A stretch of 64,000 nucleotides of DNA from Sphingobium sp. SCG-1. Lineage in GTDB: Bacteria > Pseudomonadota > Alphaproteobacteria > Sphingomonadales > Sphingomonadaceae. The notes beneath the pieces were generated by a model that ran no database searches, was not told where the DNA came from, and saw nothing but the letters and a program-made list of their open reading frames with translations. This document shows positions 34,158 through 42,809 of the stretch, one piece after another (position 1 is the stretch's first letter; every line of letters starts with the position of its first letter). The stretch covers positions 3,211,501-3,275,500 of the forward strand of contig NZ_CP026372.1 in the NCBI RefSeq assembly GCF_002953135.1. The letters are read 5' to 3'. Made by a program: the position numbers and the translations under genes.

Positions 34158-34254
34158 CCGTTCGCCCTGAGCTTGTCGAAGGGTTCTGCTGCGCGATAGC
34201 GAAGCATACTTCACTTCGTTCAGTAGAAGGCTTCGACAAGCTCGGCCCGAACGG
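34158..34254 (+). repeat. Dispersed palindromic repeat, copy B
   Basis: About 97 bp, starting CCGTTCGCCCTGAGCTTGTC and ending with its inverted near-copy (GACAAGCTCGGCCCGAACGG). It aligns over its whole length with the reverse complement of copy A (10171-10265). It lies in the 263-bp spacer between the metallophosphoesterase and quinone-oxidoreductase genes. Confidence 0.87.
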
Positions 34255-34287
34255 AGGAGCGATTAGGCGGGGTAACGAACGAGATCA

Positions 34288-35310
34288 TTACTCCACGACC
34301 AGCACGATCTTGCCCACATGATCGCCAGCCTCCATCCGCGCGTGGGCCGCGGATGCCTGTGCGAGGGGATAGGTGCGGTCCATGGCCGGACGCAACTTGC
34401 CCTGTGCCACAAAGGGCCAGACCGTGCGGGAGAGTTCATCGGCGACCAGGCCCTTGAACGCCACCGATCGCGCGCGCAGCGTGGAGCCCGTCAACGTCAA
34501 CCGGTTCTGCATGATCTGCGGAATGAATATCTCGGCCTTCGCGCCGCCCAGCACCGCAATGGAAACATGCCGCCCGTCCGGTGCAAGGCAGGCGAGGTTC
34601 CGCGGCAGGTAATCGCCGCCCACCATGTCCAACACCGCCTGGACGCCCTTGCCTTCGGTGATCCGGCCCACTTCCGTCACGAAATCGGCGTCGCGATAAT
34701 TGATCGCGTGATCCGCGCCCCAATCCAGCGCAGCCTTGCACTTCGCATCCGATCCGCACGTCACGATGATCGTGATGTCGAATAGATTGCAAAGTCGGAT
34801 AGCCATGGTCGCGATGCCGCTCGTGCCGCCATGCACCAGCACCGTGTCGCCCGCCACGACATAGGCGCGCTCGAACAAATTGGTCCACACGGTGAACAAC
34901 GTTTCCGGCAGGGCCGCTGCTTCGATCAGGTCGTAGCCTCCGGGCACCGGCAGGCACTGCGGCGCAGGAGCAACCGCATATTCGGCATAGCCACCACCCG
35001 CCACCAACGCGCACACCGCCTGCCCCATCAGCGCCGCGTCCACCCCTGAACCAAGGGCGACGACCGTGCCGGAGACCTCAAGGCCCGGCGTGTCCGGCGC
35101 GCCCGGCGGCGGTGGGTACTTCCCCATCCGCTGCAGTACGTCCGGCCGATTGACGCCGGCCGCGGCAACCCGGATCAGCACCTCGCCCTCGCCGGGCACC
35201 GGAATGGGCAACCGCTGCGGCACCAGCGCTTCGGGTCCGCCCGGCACCGGTATCCCAATCGCCATCATGTCGGTGGGAAGCGCAGGAGATTGGGCCGTTT
35301 GCGTAACCAT
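34288..35310 (-). CDS. Zinc-independent NAD(P)H:quinone oxidoreductase (MDR family)
   Basis: 340 aa. The N-terminal GroES-like domain has 'VLIRVAAAGVNRPDVLQRMGKYPPPPGAPDTPGLEVSGTV' (residues about 44-83), typical of PIG3/QOR proteins. The nucleotide site is 'VLVHGGTSGIATMAIRL'. The catalytic zinc cysteines are absent. It probably reduces quinones or enals with NADPH. ATG 35310 was chosen from several in-frame starts (35346, 35310, and the MM further in). Confidence 0.88.
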   Translation of the reverse strand: MVTQTAQSPALPTDMMAIGIPVPGGPEALVPQRLPIPVPGEGEVLIRVAAAGVNRPDVLQRMGKYPPPPGAPDTPGLEVSGTVVALGSGVDAALMGQAVCALVAGGGYAEYAVAPAPQCLPVPGGYDLIEAAALPETLFTVWTNLFERAYVVAGDTVLVHGGTSGIATMAIRLCNLFDITIIVTCGSDAKCKAALDWGADHAINYRDADFVTEVGRITEGKGVQAVLDMVGGDYLPRNLACLAPDGRHVSIAVLGGAKAEIFIPQIMQNRLTLTGSTLRARSVAFKGLVADELSRTVWPFVAQGKLRPAMDRTYPLAQASAAHARMEAGDHVGKIVLVVE

Positions 35311-35410
35311 AGGCTGCTGTACCTTGCGAATGCTGCACCGCCGCAAAAAACGCGATCAGCGGTTTGGCGTCCTTATTGACAGAGTGGGCATTAGGGTCAA
35401 CATTCCTGCC

Positions 35411-35608
35411 ATGGACATGGAAGAATATCAGCCCCGCAGGGCCGATGACATTCTGACGGCGCTGACGCGGCAGGATCTCGATCCGTTTTCCGTGGGCGAA
35501 CTCGATGCCCGGATCGAAACTCTGAAGGCCGAAATAGATCGAACGCAGCGACGGCGTGACTACGCCGTTAACCATAAAGCAAGCGCCGAGGCCCTATTCA
35601 GGAAATGA
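35411..35608 (+). CDS. DUF1192 small protein
   Basis: 65 aa from ATG 35411. The pattern 'DLDPFSVGELDARIETLKAEIDRTQRRRDY' (residues about 22-51) followed by 'KASAEALFRK' is the DUF1192 signature. It is a short helical, coiled-coil-like protein found in alphaproteobacteria, with no known activity. It is divergent from the quinone oxidoreductase gene across 100 bp. Confidence 0.85.
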   Translation: MDMEEYQPRRADDILTALTRQDLDPFSVGELDARIETLKAEIDRTQRRRDYAVNHKASAEALFRK

Positions 35609-35784
35609 CTCCAGACCGGCCTGGCCGCCTCTTTCGGCAATCGCGCGAAGAGACGCAGGCAAGCGGCATGGGGCCAGGTACGGCGCAAGAGGCGGGCAGA
35701 TTTCGCCCATCCCTTGATCGTACCGAATGCGATGCCGACATAGGGTCTGACACGCCCGTTCTTTGGGCACAGGAGTAACGTCAA

Positions 35785-38100
35785 ATGCCTTCCTTCGCCG
35801 CCGCGCTAGAAACCACGCTGCACAATGCGCTCACCCATGCGTCCGAGCGTCGCCATGAATATGCGACGCTTGAGCATCTGTTGTTGGCGCTCATCGACGA
35901 TGAACATGCGTCCAAGGTCATGCAGGCCTGCGGCGTGGACATCGGCGAATTGGGCGATGCGGTTACGCAATATCTCGATACCGAACTCGACAGCCTGAAG
36001 GTGGAAGGCGCGACCGACCCCTCCCCCACCAGCGGCTTCCAGCGCGTCGTCCAGCGCGCGATCCTGCATGTGCAATCCTCCGGCAAGGATGAAGTGACAG
36101 GCGCCAACGTCCTTGTTGCGCTCTTCTCGGAACGCGAAAGCTATGCCGTGTATTTCCTGCAGCAGCAGGACATGAGCCGCCTGGATGCGGTCAGCTTTCT
36201 CAGCCATGGGGTCGGCAAAGGCACCGCCGCGCCCGAACCACGAGAGGTCAAGGGCGCCGTGGAAGACGAAAAGAAAACGGACGGCAAGGGCAAGAAGGAC
36301 AGCGCCCTCGATCAGTTCACCGTGAACCTCAACGAGAAGGCGAAGAACGGCAAGGTCGATCCGCTGATTGGCCGTGGCCCGGAAGTCGATCGCACGATCC
36401 AGATCCTCTGCCGCCGGTCTAAGAACAACCCGCTCTATGTCGGTGATCCCGGCGTCGGCAAAACCGCGATCGCGGAAGGGCTGGCGCGCAAGATCGTAGA
36501 GGGCGAAGTGCCTGAGGTACTCAAGGAAGCCGTCATCTACTCGCTCGACATGGGCGCGCTGCTGGCAGGCACCCGCTATCGCGGCGATTTCGAGGAGCGG
36601 TTGAAGGCCGTCGTCAACGAGCTGGAGAAGATGCCGCACGCGGTGCTCTTCATCGACGAGATCCACACGGTCATCGGCGCTGGCGCGACCAGCGGCGGGG
36701 CGATGGATGCGTCGAACCTGCTCAAGCCCGCTCTGTCGGGCGGCACGATCCGGTGCATCGGCTCGACCACTTACAAGGAGTTCCGCAACCACTTCGAAAA
36801 AGACCGCGCCCTGCTGCGCCGGTTCCAGAAGATCGACGTCAATGAGCCGACGGTCGAGGATACCATCAAGATCCTCGCCGGTCTGCGCAGCGCGTTCGAG
36901 GATCACCACCACGTCAAGTACACCCCCGACGCTATCAAGGCGGCGGTGGAGCTTTCGGCGCGGTACATCAACGACCGCAAGCTACCCGACAAGGCGATCG
37001 ACGTGATCGACGAAGTGGGCGCGATGCAGATGCTGGTGATCCCGTCGAAGCGCAAGAAGACGATCACGCCCAAGGAGATCGAGGCGGTCATCGCGACGAT
37101 GGCGCGCATCCCTCCCAAGACCGTGTCGTCGGATGACAAGAGCGTGCTGGAAACCCTCTCCACTGACCTGAAGCGCGTCGTCTTCGGGCAGGAGAAGGCC
37201 ATCGAAGTGCTCTCGTCGGCGATCAAGCTCAGCCGTGCTGGGCTGCGCGATCCGGATAAACCGATCGGCAACTATCTGTTCTCCGGCCCCACGGGCGTCG
37301 GCAAGACGGAAGTCGCGCGGCAGTTGGCGACGTTGCTCGGCATTCCGCTCCAGCGGTTTGACATGTCCGAATATATGGAACGGCACTCGGTCAGCCGCCT
37401 GATCGGTGCGCCTCCGGGCTATGTCGGCTACGATCAGGGCGGTCTGTTGACCGATGCCATCGATCAGAACCCGCACTGCGTGCTGCTGCTGGACGAGATC
37501 GAGAAGGCGCATCCCGACCTGTTCAACATCCTGTTGCAGGTGATGGATAATGGCCGCCTGACCGACCATCACGGCAAGACGGTGGACTTCCGCAATGTCA
37601 TCCTCATCATGACCACCAACGCCGGTGCGTCGGACATGGAGAAGGAAGGCATCGGCTTCGGCACCCTGACGCGCGACGATGTCGGCGAGGAAGCGGTGAA
37701 GAAGCTGTTCACGCCGGAGTTCCGCAACCGCCTGGATGCGATCGTACCGTTCAGCTACCTGCCGACCGAAGTCGTTGCCCGCGTGGTCGACAAGTTCGTG
37801 CTGCAACTGGAACTGCAACTGGCCGACCGCGAAGTCCACATCACGCTGGACGACGAGGCGAAGGCTTGGCTCACGACGCGCGGCTACGACAAACTGTACG
37901 GCGCGCGCCCCATGGGTCGCCTGATGCAGGAGAAGATCAAGCAGCCCCTCGCCGAGGAACTGCTGTTCGGAAAGCTGGTCCACGGCGGCGAAGTGCATGT
38001 CCGGTTGAAGGACGATGCGCTCGCCTTCGAGATCATCCCCGCCGCCCCGAAAAAAGGCAAGAAGGGTGGTAAGCCAGCCGCGACGGTGAAGGCGAAGTAA
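35785..38100 (+). CDS. clpA: ClpA, ATP-binding subunit of the ClpAP protease
   Basis: 771 aa with two AAA+ modules. The Clp_N repeat region is at 1-145. Walker A sites are 'GDPGVGKTAIAE' (first) and 'GPTGVGKTEVAR' (second), with Walker B 'AVLFIDEIHTV' and 'VLLLDEIEKAHP'. The ClpP-docking 'GIGFG' loop is present near 615 ('EKEGIGFGTLT'), which separates ClpA from ClpB. The C-terminus is Lys-rich. The start is ATG 35785, with AGGAG 9 nt before. The adaptor gene clpS, usually directly upstream, is not here. A strong terminator follows. Confidence 0.96.
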   Translation: MPSFAAALETTLHNALTHASERRHEYATLEHLLLALIDDEHASKVMQACGVDIGELGDAVTQYLDTELDSLKVEGATDPSPTSGFQRVVQRAILHVQSSGKDEVTGANVLVALFSERESYAVYFLQQQDMSRLDAVSFLSHGVGKGTAAPEPREVKGAVEDEKKTDGKGKKDSALDQFTVNLNEKAKNGKVDPLIGRGPEVDRTIQILCRRSKNNPLYVGDPGVGKTAIAEGLARKIVEGEVPEVLKEAVIYSLDMGALLAGTRYRGDFEERLKAVVNELEKMPHAVLFIDEIHTVIGAGATSGGAMDASNLLKPALSGGTIRCIGSTTYKEFRNHFEKDRALLRRFQKIDVNEPTVEDTIKILAGLRSAFEDHHHVKYTPDAIKAAVELSARYINDRKLPDKAIDVIDEVGAMQMLVIPSKRKKTITPKEIEAVIATMARIPPKTVSSDDKSVLETLSTDLKRVVFGQEKAIEVLSSAIKLSRAGLRDPDKPIGNYLFSGPTGVGKTEVARQLATLLGIPLQRFDMSEYMERHSVSRLIGAPPGYVGYDQGGLLTDAIDQNPHCVLLLDEIEKAHPDLFNILLQVMDNGRLTDHHGKTVDFRNVILIMTTNAGASDMEKEGIGFGTLTRDDVGEEAVKKLFTPEFRNRLDAIVPFSYLPTEVVARVVDKFVLQLELQLADREVHITLDDEAKAWLTTRGYDKLYGARPMGRLMQEKIKQPLAEELLFGKLVHGGEVHVRLKDDALAFEIIPAAPKKGKKGGKPAATVKAK

Positions 38101-38121
38101 GCTGGATCAGGAATAGAACGG

Positions 38122-38152
38122 AAAGGGCGGCCCGAGGGTCGCCCTTTTTGTT
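38122..38152 (+). terminator. Rho-independent terminator after clpA
   Basis: AAAGGGCGGCC (38122-38132) pairs with GGTCGCCCTTT (38137-38147) over a 4-nt loop; a TTTTTGTT tract runs on. It starts 22 bases after the clpA stop. Confidence 0.85.
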
Positions 38153-38165
38153 AGGGAGAGCTTTG

Positions 38166-38573
38166 ATGTCTTATGTAAATGATGAGGACGACCTTGCCCG
38201 GTTGTCCGTGGAAGATGAAGCTAATGAAAAACAAGGAATGGAACTTGCCGTAAAGGTCAGCGCGTTTGCCGTTCCAGTTGTCCTCATCCATCTATTGATC
38301 ATTTACATGTTTATTTCTGCGGTAACTGGCTGGAACTTAAGTAGTGTAGTAACAGAAATATTTCTGCCTTTCTTCTGGGTAACGGGTGGGTTGATTGGCT
38401 TTGCCATTTTTTATTGGCGCAAAGGTGGCTTTCCAATAGCTGATCGAATTCGCCTTACCGGATGGAGGGCGCGCTATATGATCGCTGCTTTCATACTCGT
38501 GCCATTTGCCAGCTTTATCGCTCCCCAAATGATAGCTGAACTATTGCGCCGGATCGCCTTCTGGTTTCAATAA
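38166..38573 (+). CDS. Membrane protein, AT-richer than neighbours
   Basis: 135 aa from ATG 38166 with a good ribosome site (AGGGAGAG). The N-terminal 30 residues are acidic, then come three hydrophobic helices ('AFAVPVVLIHLLIIYMFISAV', residues about 38-58; 'IFLPFFWVTGGLIGFAIFYW', about 70-89; 'YMIAAFILVPFASFIAPQM', about 105-123). It is probably an inner-membrane protein. Codon use is visibly AT-richer than clpA before it and pyk after it. No family is recognised. The gene and the unexplained stretch after it may have a different history from the flanking core genes. Confidence 0.75.
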   Translation: MSYVNDEDDLARLSVEDEANEKQGMELAVKVSAFAVPVVLIHLLIIYMFISAVTGWNLSSVVTEIFLPFFWVTGGLIGFAIFYWRKGGFPIADRIRLTGWRARYMIAAFILVPFASFIAPQMIAELLRRIAFWFQ

Positions 38574-39068
38574 TGTTTCCCGTGACCCACGACACACCGT
38601 AATTTGCCGGAAGCGCGTATCTCACACGCATGCTATGCGATCCGCACAAGAAAAGCGGTTGCGCGATGTTCGTTGTCATAGGGGAACGTGATGATCCCGA
38701 AAGCTTCGCGCCGTACTTTCAACAGGATTATTCGCTTGTCCTCGGCCACGGCGCGGGTCGGGTTCTTTGCCGCGCCGGGTGCGACTTAGCAGGGTGCGAC
38801 ACGATCGCGCGCTACACCATCGAGTCCAGCACCACCTCCGGCATCGCCGCGATGGGCAGCGGGATGGGTCCGGGGCTGTCGATGGTGTGCGGCGGTAAGG
38901 GCGAGAGCAGCCAGGGCGAGAAGCTCAGGAAGAATGTCGCAGCGGCTTCGGCGGCATTCTCACAGGAGCGGCGGGATCGAGTTGCTGAGGACTGAACGAA
39001 GAATAGGCCGCGCCATCTGCGGCGCGACCCATCATAGATCGAATTCGAAAAGGCAGTCTTGGCGAAAT
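38574..39068. other. Unexplained 0.5-kb stretch; weak ORF at 38630-38995
   Basis: No gene can be assigned confidently. A plus-strand frame of 121 codons (38630-38995, MLCDPHKKSGCAMF..., ending RVAED) is the longest. It lacks a clear ribosome site and shows no fold pattern. Other frames hold Arg/Ser/Pro-rich translations typical of non-coding high-GC DNA. It could be a decayed gene next to the AT-rich membrane protein. Confidence 0.35.
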
Positions 39069-39311
39069 CTATTCGATGCCCAACGCAGCCTTGTAGGTTT
39101 CCAGAAGCGCTTCGGCTTCCTGGCGTACATGGCTCTCCAGCTTGCGCAAACGTACGATCGCGCGGATCGTCTTCACGTCATAGCCGGTCGACTTCGCTTC
39201 GCCATAGACATCCTTGATGTCGTCGGCGATGCCCTTCTTCTCTTCTTCCAGCCGTTCGATACGTTCGATCAGCAGGCGCAACTGGTCTGCGGCGACATTC
39301 GGTTCGCTCAT
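39069..39311 (-). CDS. gapR: GapR, nucleoid-associated protein (DUF2312)
   Basis: 80 aa. The core 'AADQLRLLIERIERLEEEKKGIADDIKDVYGEAKSTGYDVKTIRAIVRLRKLE' (residues about 7-59) is the GapR/DUF2312 family pattern. GapR binds AT-rich, overtwisted DNA and supports replication in Caulobacter. The start is ATG 39311, with AAAGGGG before it; the longer frame to 39560 merely shadows the next gene. It follows DUF1244 on the same strand after 65 bp. Confidence 0.92.
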   Translation of the reverse strand: MSEPNVAADQLRLLIERIERLEEEKKGIADDIKDVYGEAKSTGYDVKTIRAIVRLRKLESHVRQEAEALLETYKAALGIE

Positions 39312-39376
39312 GATATCCCCTTTGGATGCAAGGCGCCGCTCCCCCGGAGCGGCTGCGTGAATCGGTGACGAGCGCC

Positions 39377-39676
39377 TTAATGCGTGTCGGCGTTCTTCGC
39401 CACGCTTTCCTTCATGCGGGCCAATTGTTCCGGCGTGGCCTCGCCCTGATACTTCGCCTTCCATTCGGAAAAGGGCATGCCGTGGATGATCTCGCGCGCC
39501 TCGTCGCGAGTCATGTTCCCGTCTGCTTCGGCGATCCAGTCGGCCAGGCAATTGCGGCAAAAGCCCGCAAGCCCCATCAGGTCGATATTCTCCACATCGG
39601 TCCGATGCTGCAAATGTGCGACCAGACGGCGGAACGCGGTTGCGGCCACGGCGTCATTGATTATGCTGTCCGCCAT
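39377..39676 (-). CDS. DUF1244 protein
   Basis: 99 aa. 'AFRRLVAHLQHRTDVENIDLMGLAGFCRNCLADW' (residues about 14-47) and 'EAREIIHGMPFSEWKAKYQGEAT' (about 59-81) are characteristic of DUF1244. It is a soluble helical protein with two close cysteines ('FCRNC') that could bind metal. No function is established. It probably shares a transcript with gapR, which it precedes. Confidence 0.9.
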   Translation of the reverse strand: MADSIINDAVAATAFRRLVAHLQHRTDVENIDLMGLAGFCRNCLADWIAEADGNMTRDEAREIIHGMPFSEWKAKYQGEATPEQLARMKESVAKNADTH

Positions 39677-39794
39677 TCGTAATCTCCATCAAGCAATATC
39701 TGTGTCGTGCAGCGCGGATAGCGGAAATGGAACTCGGGTAAAACCGGTTCGCTACAGATAGCCTTATTGAACAGGCACGTTTTCAGGAGTGCAC

Positions 39795-41252
39795 GTGAAG
39801 AAGATTCCTCCCCGTTTGCGCAACGTCCGCATCCTTGCGACTCTTGGTCCCGCAAGCAGCGGACCGGACATGATCCGCAAGCTCTATCTTGCGGGTGTGG
39901 ATGCGTTCCGCATCAACATGAGTCACGGCGCGCATGAGGATCATGCGGTGAACATCGCGTCTATCCGTGCGCTGGAAAAGGAATTCGGACGGCCGACGAC
40001 GATCCTCGCGGACCTTCAAGGGCCAAAGCTGCGCGTAGGCACGTTCGCCAATGGAGTCGCGGTCCTCAAGGTCGGCGAGCCCTTCGTTCTGGACCGCGAC
40101 ACGGCACCGGGCGACACGCGCCGCGCCAATCTGCCGCATCCGGAAATCTACGAGGCATTGCTGCCCGGTACGCGGCTCCTGTTGGACGATGGCAAACTGG
40201 TGCTCCGCGTGCAGAAGGTTGAGGACGACCGAATCGAGACGCTGGTCGAGGTCGGCGGCACGCTTTCCAATCGGAAGGGCGTGAACGTGCCGGACGTGGT
40301 CGTGCCGATGGCGGCAATGACCGACAAGGACCGGCGCGACTTGTCCTTTGCCATGCAGCAGGGCGCGGACTGGATCGCACTGAGCTTCGTGCAGCGGCCC
40401 GAGGATCTCGCCGAAGCGCGCAAGTTGATGGGCGGCTATGGTGCGCTGATGGCGAAGATCGAGAAGCCCGCCGCCGTGCAGCGGCTGGACGAACTGCTTG
40501 AGCTTTCCGACGCAGTGATGGTGGCGCGCGGCGATCTGGGCGTCGAATTGCCGCCCTATGCCGTGCCACCGTTGCAGAAGCAGATCGTCGCGTCTGCGCG
40601 GCGCATGGGCAAGCCGGTCGTGGTGGCGACGCAGATGCTCGAATCGATGATCAAGGCACCCACGCCGACGCGCGCGGAAGTGTCCGACGTGGCGACCGCG
40701 GTGTATGACGGCGCGGACGCCATCATGCTATCGGCGGAGACGGCGGCGGGCGACTGGCCCGAAGAAGCCGTCGCGATGATGGACAGCATCGCGCGGAGCG
40801 TCGAGACCGATCCGGGCTATCTCGACCGGCTGCACTTCACCGAAACCAAGCCCGATCCGACGACCGCCGACGCGCTCGCCGAAGCCTGCGCGGGCGTGGT
40901 GCCTACGGTCGGCGCCACGGCGATCGTGTGCTTCACATCCAGCGGCAGCACCGTGCGCCGCGTGTCGCGCGAGCGGCCCTCCGCGCCCATCCTCGCCCTC
41001 ACCCCGCGTCAGGATACGGCGCGGAAGATGGGGCTGCTGTGGGGCGTCCATGCAGTGCGGACTAAGGATATCGGCAGTTTCGAGGAGATGATCGGCAAGG
41101 CGCGGCGCATGTCGCTCCGGCACGACCTGACCGAGGCGGGGCGGAAGATCATCGTGCTGGCGGGCGTGCCGTTCGGGACGCCGGGGTCGACGAACGTGAT
41201 CCATGTCGCGACTATACGCGGGGACGAACTCAAAGGTCGCGACGAGGGCTGA
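39795..41252 (+). CDS. pyk: Pyruvate kinase
   Basis: 485 aa. 'RILATLGPASSGPDMIRKLY', 'RINMSHG', 'ADLQGPKLRVG', the catalytic 'LMAKIEKPAAVQ' and 'VMVARGDLGVELP' are all present. It converts phosphoenolpyruvate and ADP to pyruvate and ATP. The GTG at 39795 follows an AGGAG by 5 nt and is preferred over GTG 39789, which overlaps that ribosome site. The gene is monocistronic and divergent from DUF1244. Confidence 0.95.
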   Translation: MKKIPPRLRNVRILATLGPASSGPDMIRKLYLAGVDAFRINMSHGAHEDHAVNIASIRALEKEFGRPTTILADLQGPKLRVGTFANGVAVLKVGEPFVLDRDTAPGDTRRANLPHPEIYEALLPGTRLLLDDGKLVLRVQKVEDDRIETLVEVGGTLSNRKGVNVPDVVVPMAAMTDKDRRDLSFAMQQGADWIALSFVQRPEDLAEARKLMGGYGALMAKIEKPAAVQRLDELLELSDAVMVARGDLGVELPPYAVPPLQKQIVASARRMGKPVVVATQMLESMIKAPTPTRAEVSDVATAVYDGADAIMLSAETAAGDWPEEAVAMMDSIARSVETDPGYLDRLHFTETKPDPTTADALAEACAGVVPTVGATAIVCFTSSGSTVRRVSRERPSAPILALTPRQDTARKMGLLWGVHAVRTKDIGSFEEMIGKARRMSLRHDLTEAGRKIIVLAGVPFGTPGSTNVIHVATIRGDELKGRDEG

Positions 41253-41283
41253 ACTTTAGCGCCGCTCCCCCGCGAAAGCAGGT

Positions 41284-41895
41284 CTACAGGGCGCCCACCT
41301 TCTCCAGCTCTGCCCGCAAAATGGCCGCGTCGAGGAACTGATGGGCGACCATCCCCACTCGGCGCACGCCTTCGATATTGTCCAGCCGATCGTCGATGAA
41401 GAACGCCTCTTCCGGCCGAACACCAAAGCGGTTGAGCGCAAGGTGGTAGATAGCAGCGTCGGGCTTGGCGAGCTTCTCGACGCCCGACACCACGATATCG
41501 CGGAAGTGGCCGAAGATAGCAGGATGCGCCTCCAGAAAAGGCGGCCAGAACTCATGACTGAAATTGGTGATGGCGTAGAGCGGCATGCCGGCGGCAGACA
41601 AGTCGTCGAGCAACTCGGCCATGCCCTCGATCACGGGGCCGATGCTCTCGGCGAAACGCGGCTTCCACAGGCGGATCAGTGCTTCATGCTGCGGATATAG
41701 GGCGATCAACTCCGCGCTGGTATCAACGAAGTTGCGGCCCTGGTCGTGCTGGAAGTGCCATTCGGGCGACACCACATCGCGCACAAATGCGTCAAGCGCC
41801 TGATCATCGCGGATCAGGCGCTCGTACAATATGCGCGGGTGCCAGGGGAAAAGAACGTTGCCGATGTCGAATATGACGGCGGCGATCTTCCCCAA
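41284..41895 (-). CDS. HAD-family hydrolase
   Basis: 203 aa. The nucleophile motif is 'AVIFDIGNVLF', motif II is 'YAITNFS', motif III Lys is in 'EKLAKPDAAIY' and motif IV is 'FFIDDRLDNIEG'. These fit class I HAD phosphatases (IA, haloacid-dehalogenase/YihX-like). The nucleophile-plus-two Asp is Gly ('DIG'), as in YihX-like and epoxide-hydrolase N-terminal-like members. The start is TTG 41895, seven bases after the rpmJ stop, so translation may be coupled. Substrate unknown. Confidence 0.85.
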   Translation of the reverse strand: MGKIAAVIFDIGNVLFPWHPRILYERLIRDDQALDAFVRDVVSPEWHFQHDQGRNFVDTSAELIALYPQHEALIRLWKPRFAESIGPVIEGMAELLDDLSAAGMPLYAITNFSHEFWPPFLEAHPAIFGHFRDIVVSGVEKLAKPDAAIYHLALNRFGVRPEEAFFIDDRLDNIEGVRRVGMVAHQFLDAAILRAELEKVGAL

Positions 41896-41902
41896 CGGCG
41901 GA

Positions 41903-42028
41903 TCAGCCCTGGCGGGCCTTGAACCGGCGGTTCGTCTTGTTGATGACGTAGGTGCGGCCGCGACGACGGATCACGCGGTTATCGCGGTGACGGTCCTTAA
42001 GCGACTTCAGCGAGTTGCGGATCTTCAT
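41903..42028 (-). CDS. rpmJ: 50S ribosomal protein bL36 (cysteine-free form)
   Basis: 41 aa: MKIRNSLKSLKDRHRDNRVI with the rest 'RRRGRTYVINKTNRRFKARQG' following directly. It matches the bL36 family of the zinc-independent type: the positions of the Cys/His ligands are not Cys here. It is a small basic ribosomal protein of the large subunit. It starts at ATG 42028 and is followed closely by the HAD gene. Confidence 0.95.
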   Translation of the reverse strand: MKIRNSLKSLKDRHRDNRVIRRRGRTYVINKTNRRFKARQG

Positions 42029-42218
42029 GGAACGCAGCTTTCAATTGATTCTGTTGTGTCGAAAAACGAAGCGTCGCCACTATGGGTGCGGGGCCGCAAA
42101 GTCAAGGCGGCGCGACCGTGTTTTTAGCCCGGCCTGATTGAACATAGCCTATTTTCCGTTCATCCTGCGTGCAGCGAAAAGGGCGCACGCGCGTTTTACT
42201 CTCCCTGGAGACACCATC

Positions 42219-42809
42219 ATGTTCAAGCCGATTCTCGCCGCCAGCGTTCTTGCCCTGTCGCTTTCCGCCTGCGCCACCGCCGTGCCGTCCGTAGAGGTCA
42301 CGCGCTTCCATGTCGCCAGCCCCCCGACCAGCGGCACCGTGTCGGTGCGCGAAATGATCGGCAATCCCGACGTCAGCCTGGAGTTCCGCACCTACGCCGC
42401 CGCTGTGGCGCAGGAGTTTCAGCGCGTAGGCTTCACCGAAGCGCGGGACGCACAAGGCGAATATGAGGCACTAGTCGGCATGCGGCGCAGCTTCCGCCCG
42501 ACCGGACCCGATCGTTCCGGCCGGCCCGTAAGCGTCGGCGTCGGCGGATCGACGGGCAGCTATGGCAGCGGGCTGGGTCTTGGCATCGGCATTAACTTGT
42601 CGGGCAAGCCCAAGGACGTGGTGACCACCGAACTCTCCGTGCAATTGCGCCGCCGCGCCGATTCGCAGGTCGTGTGGGAAGGGCGTGCGAACACCAGTGC
42701 GAAGGAAGGTACGCCCGCTGCCCAGCCCAACATCGCCGCCGCCAAACTCGCCGCCGCGTTGATCGGGGGCTATCCGGGCGAGTCCGGGCGCACTATAACG
42801 GTGAAATGA
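42219..42809 (+). CDS. DUF4136 lipoprotein
   Basis: 196 aa from ATG 42219 (CTGGAG 8 nt before). The signal ends in a lipobox 'ALSLSACA' (Cys17). The mature part has the DUF4136 pattern: 'VEVTRFHVA', 'YAAAVAQEFQRVGFTEA', a Gly-rich stretch and 'QVVWEGRANTSA'. It is probably an outer-membrane lipoprotein with no known activity. Its stop overlaps the start of the M14 peptidase gene (ATGA). Confidence 0.85.
   Translation: MFKPILAASVLALSLSACATAVPSVEVTRFHVASPPTSGTVSVREMIGNPDVSLEFRTYAAAVAQEFQRVGFTEARDAQGEYEALVGMRRSFRPTGPDRSGRPVSVGVGGSTGSYGSGLGLGIGINLSGKPKDVVTTELSVQLRRRADSQVVWEGRANTSAKEGTPAAQPNIAAAKLAAALIGGYPGESGRTITVK

Noticed and set aside
36982..37998. Minus-strand frame opposite clpA
   Set aside because: ClpA is complete with two Walker pairs; antisense frame is a shadow.
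38630..38995. 121-codon frame in the clpA-gapR interval
   Set aside because: No ribosome site, no domain, Cys/Gly-rich composition; kept only as part of the unexplained stretch.
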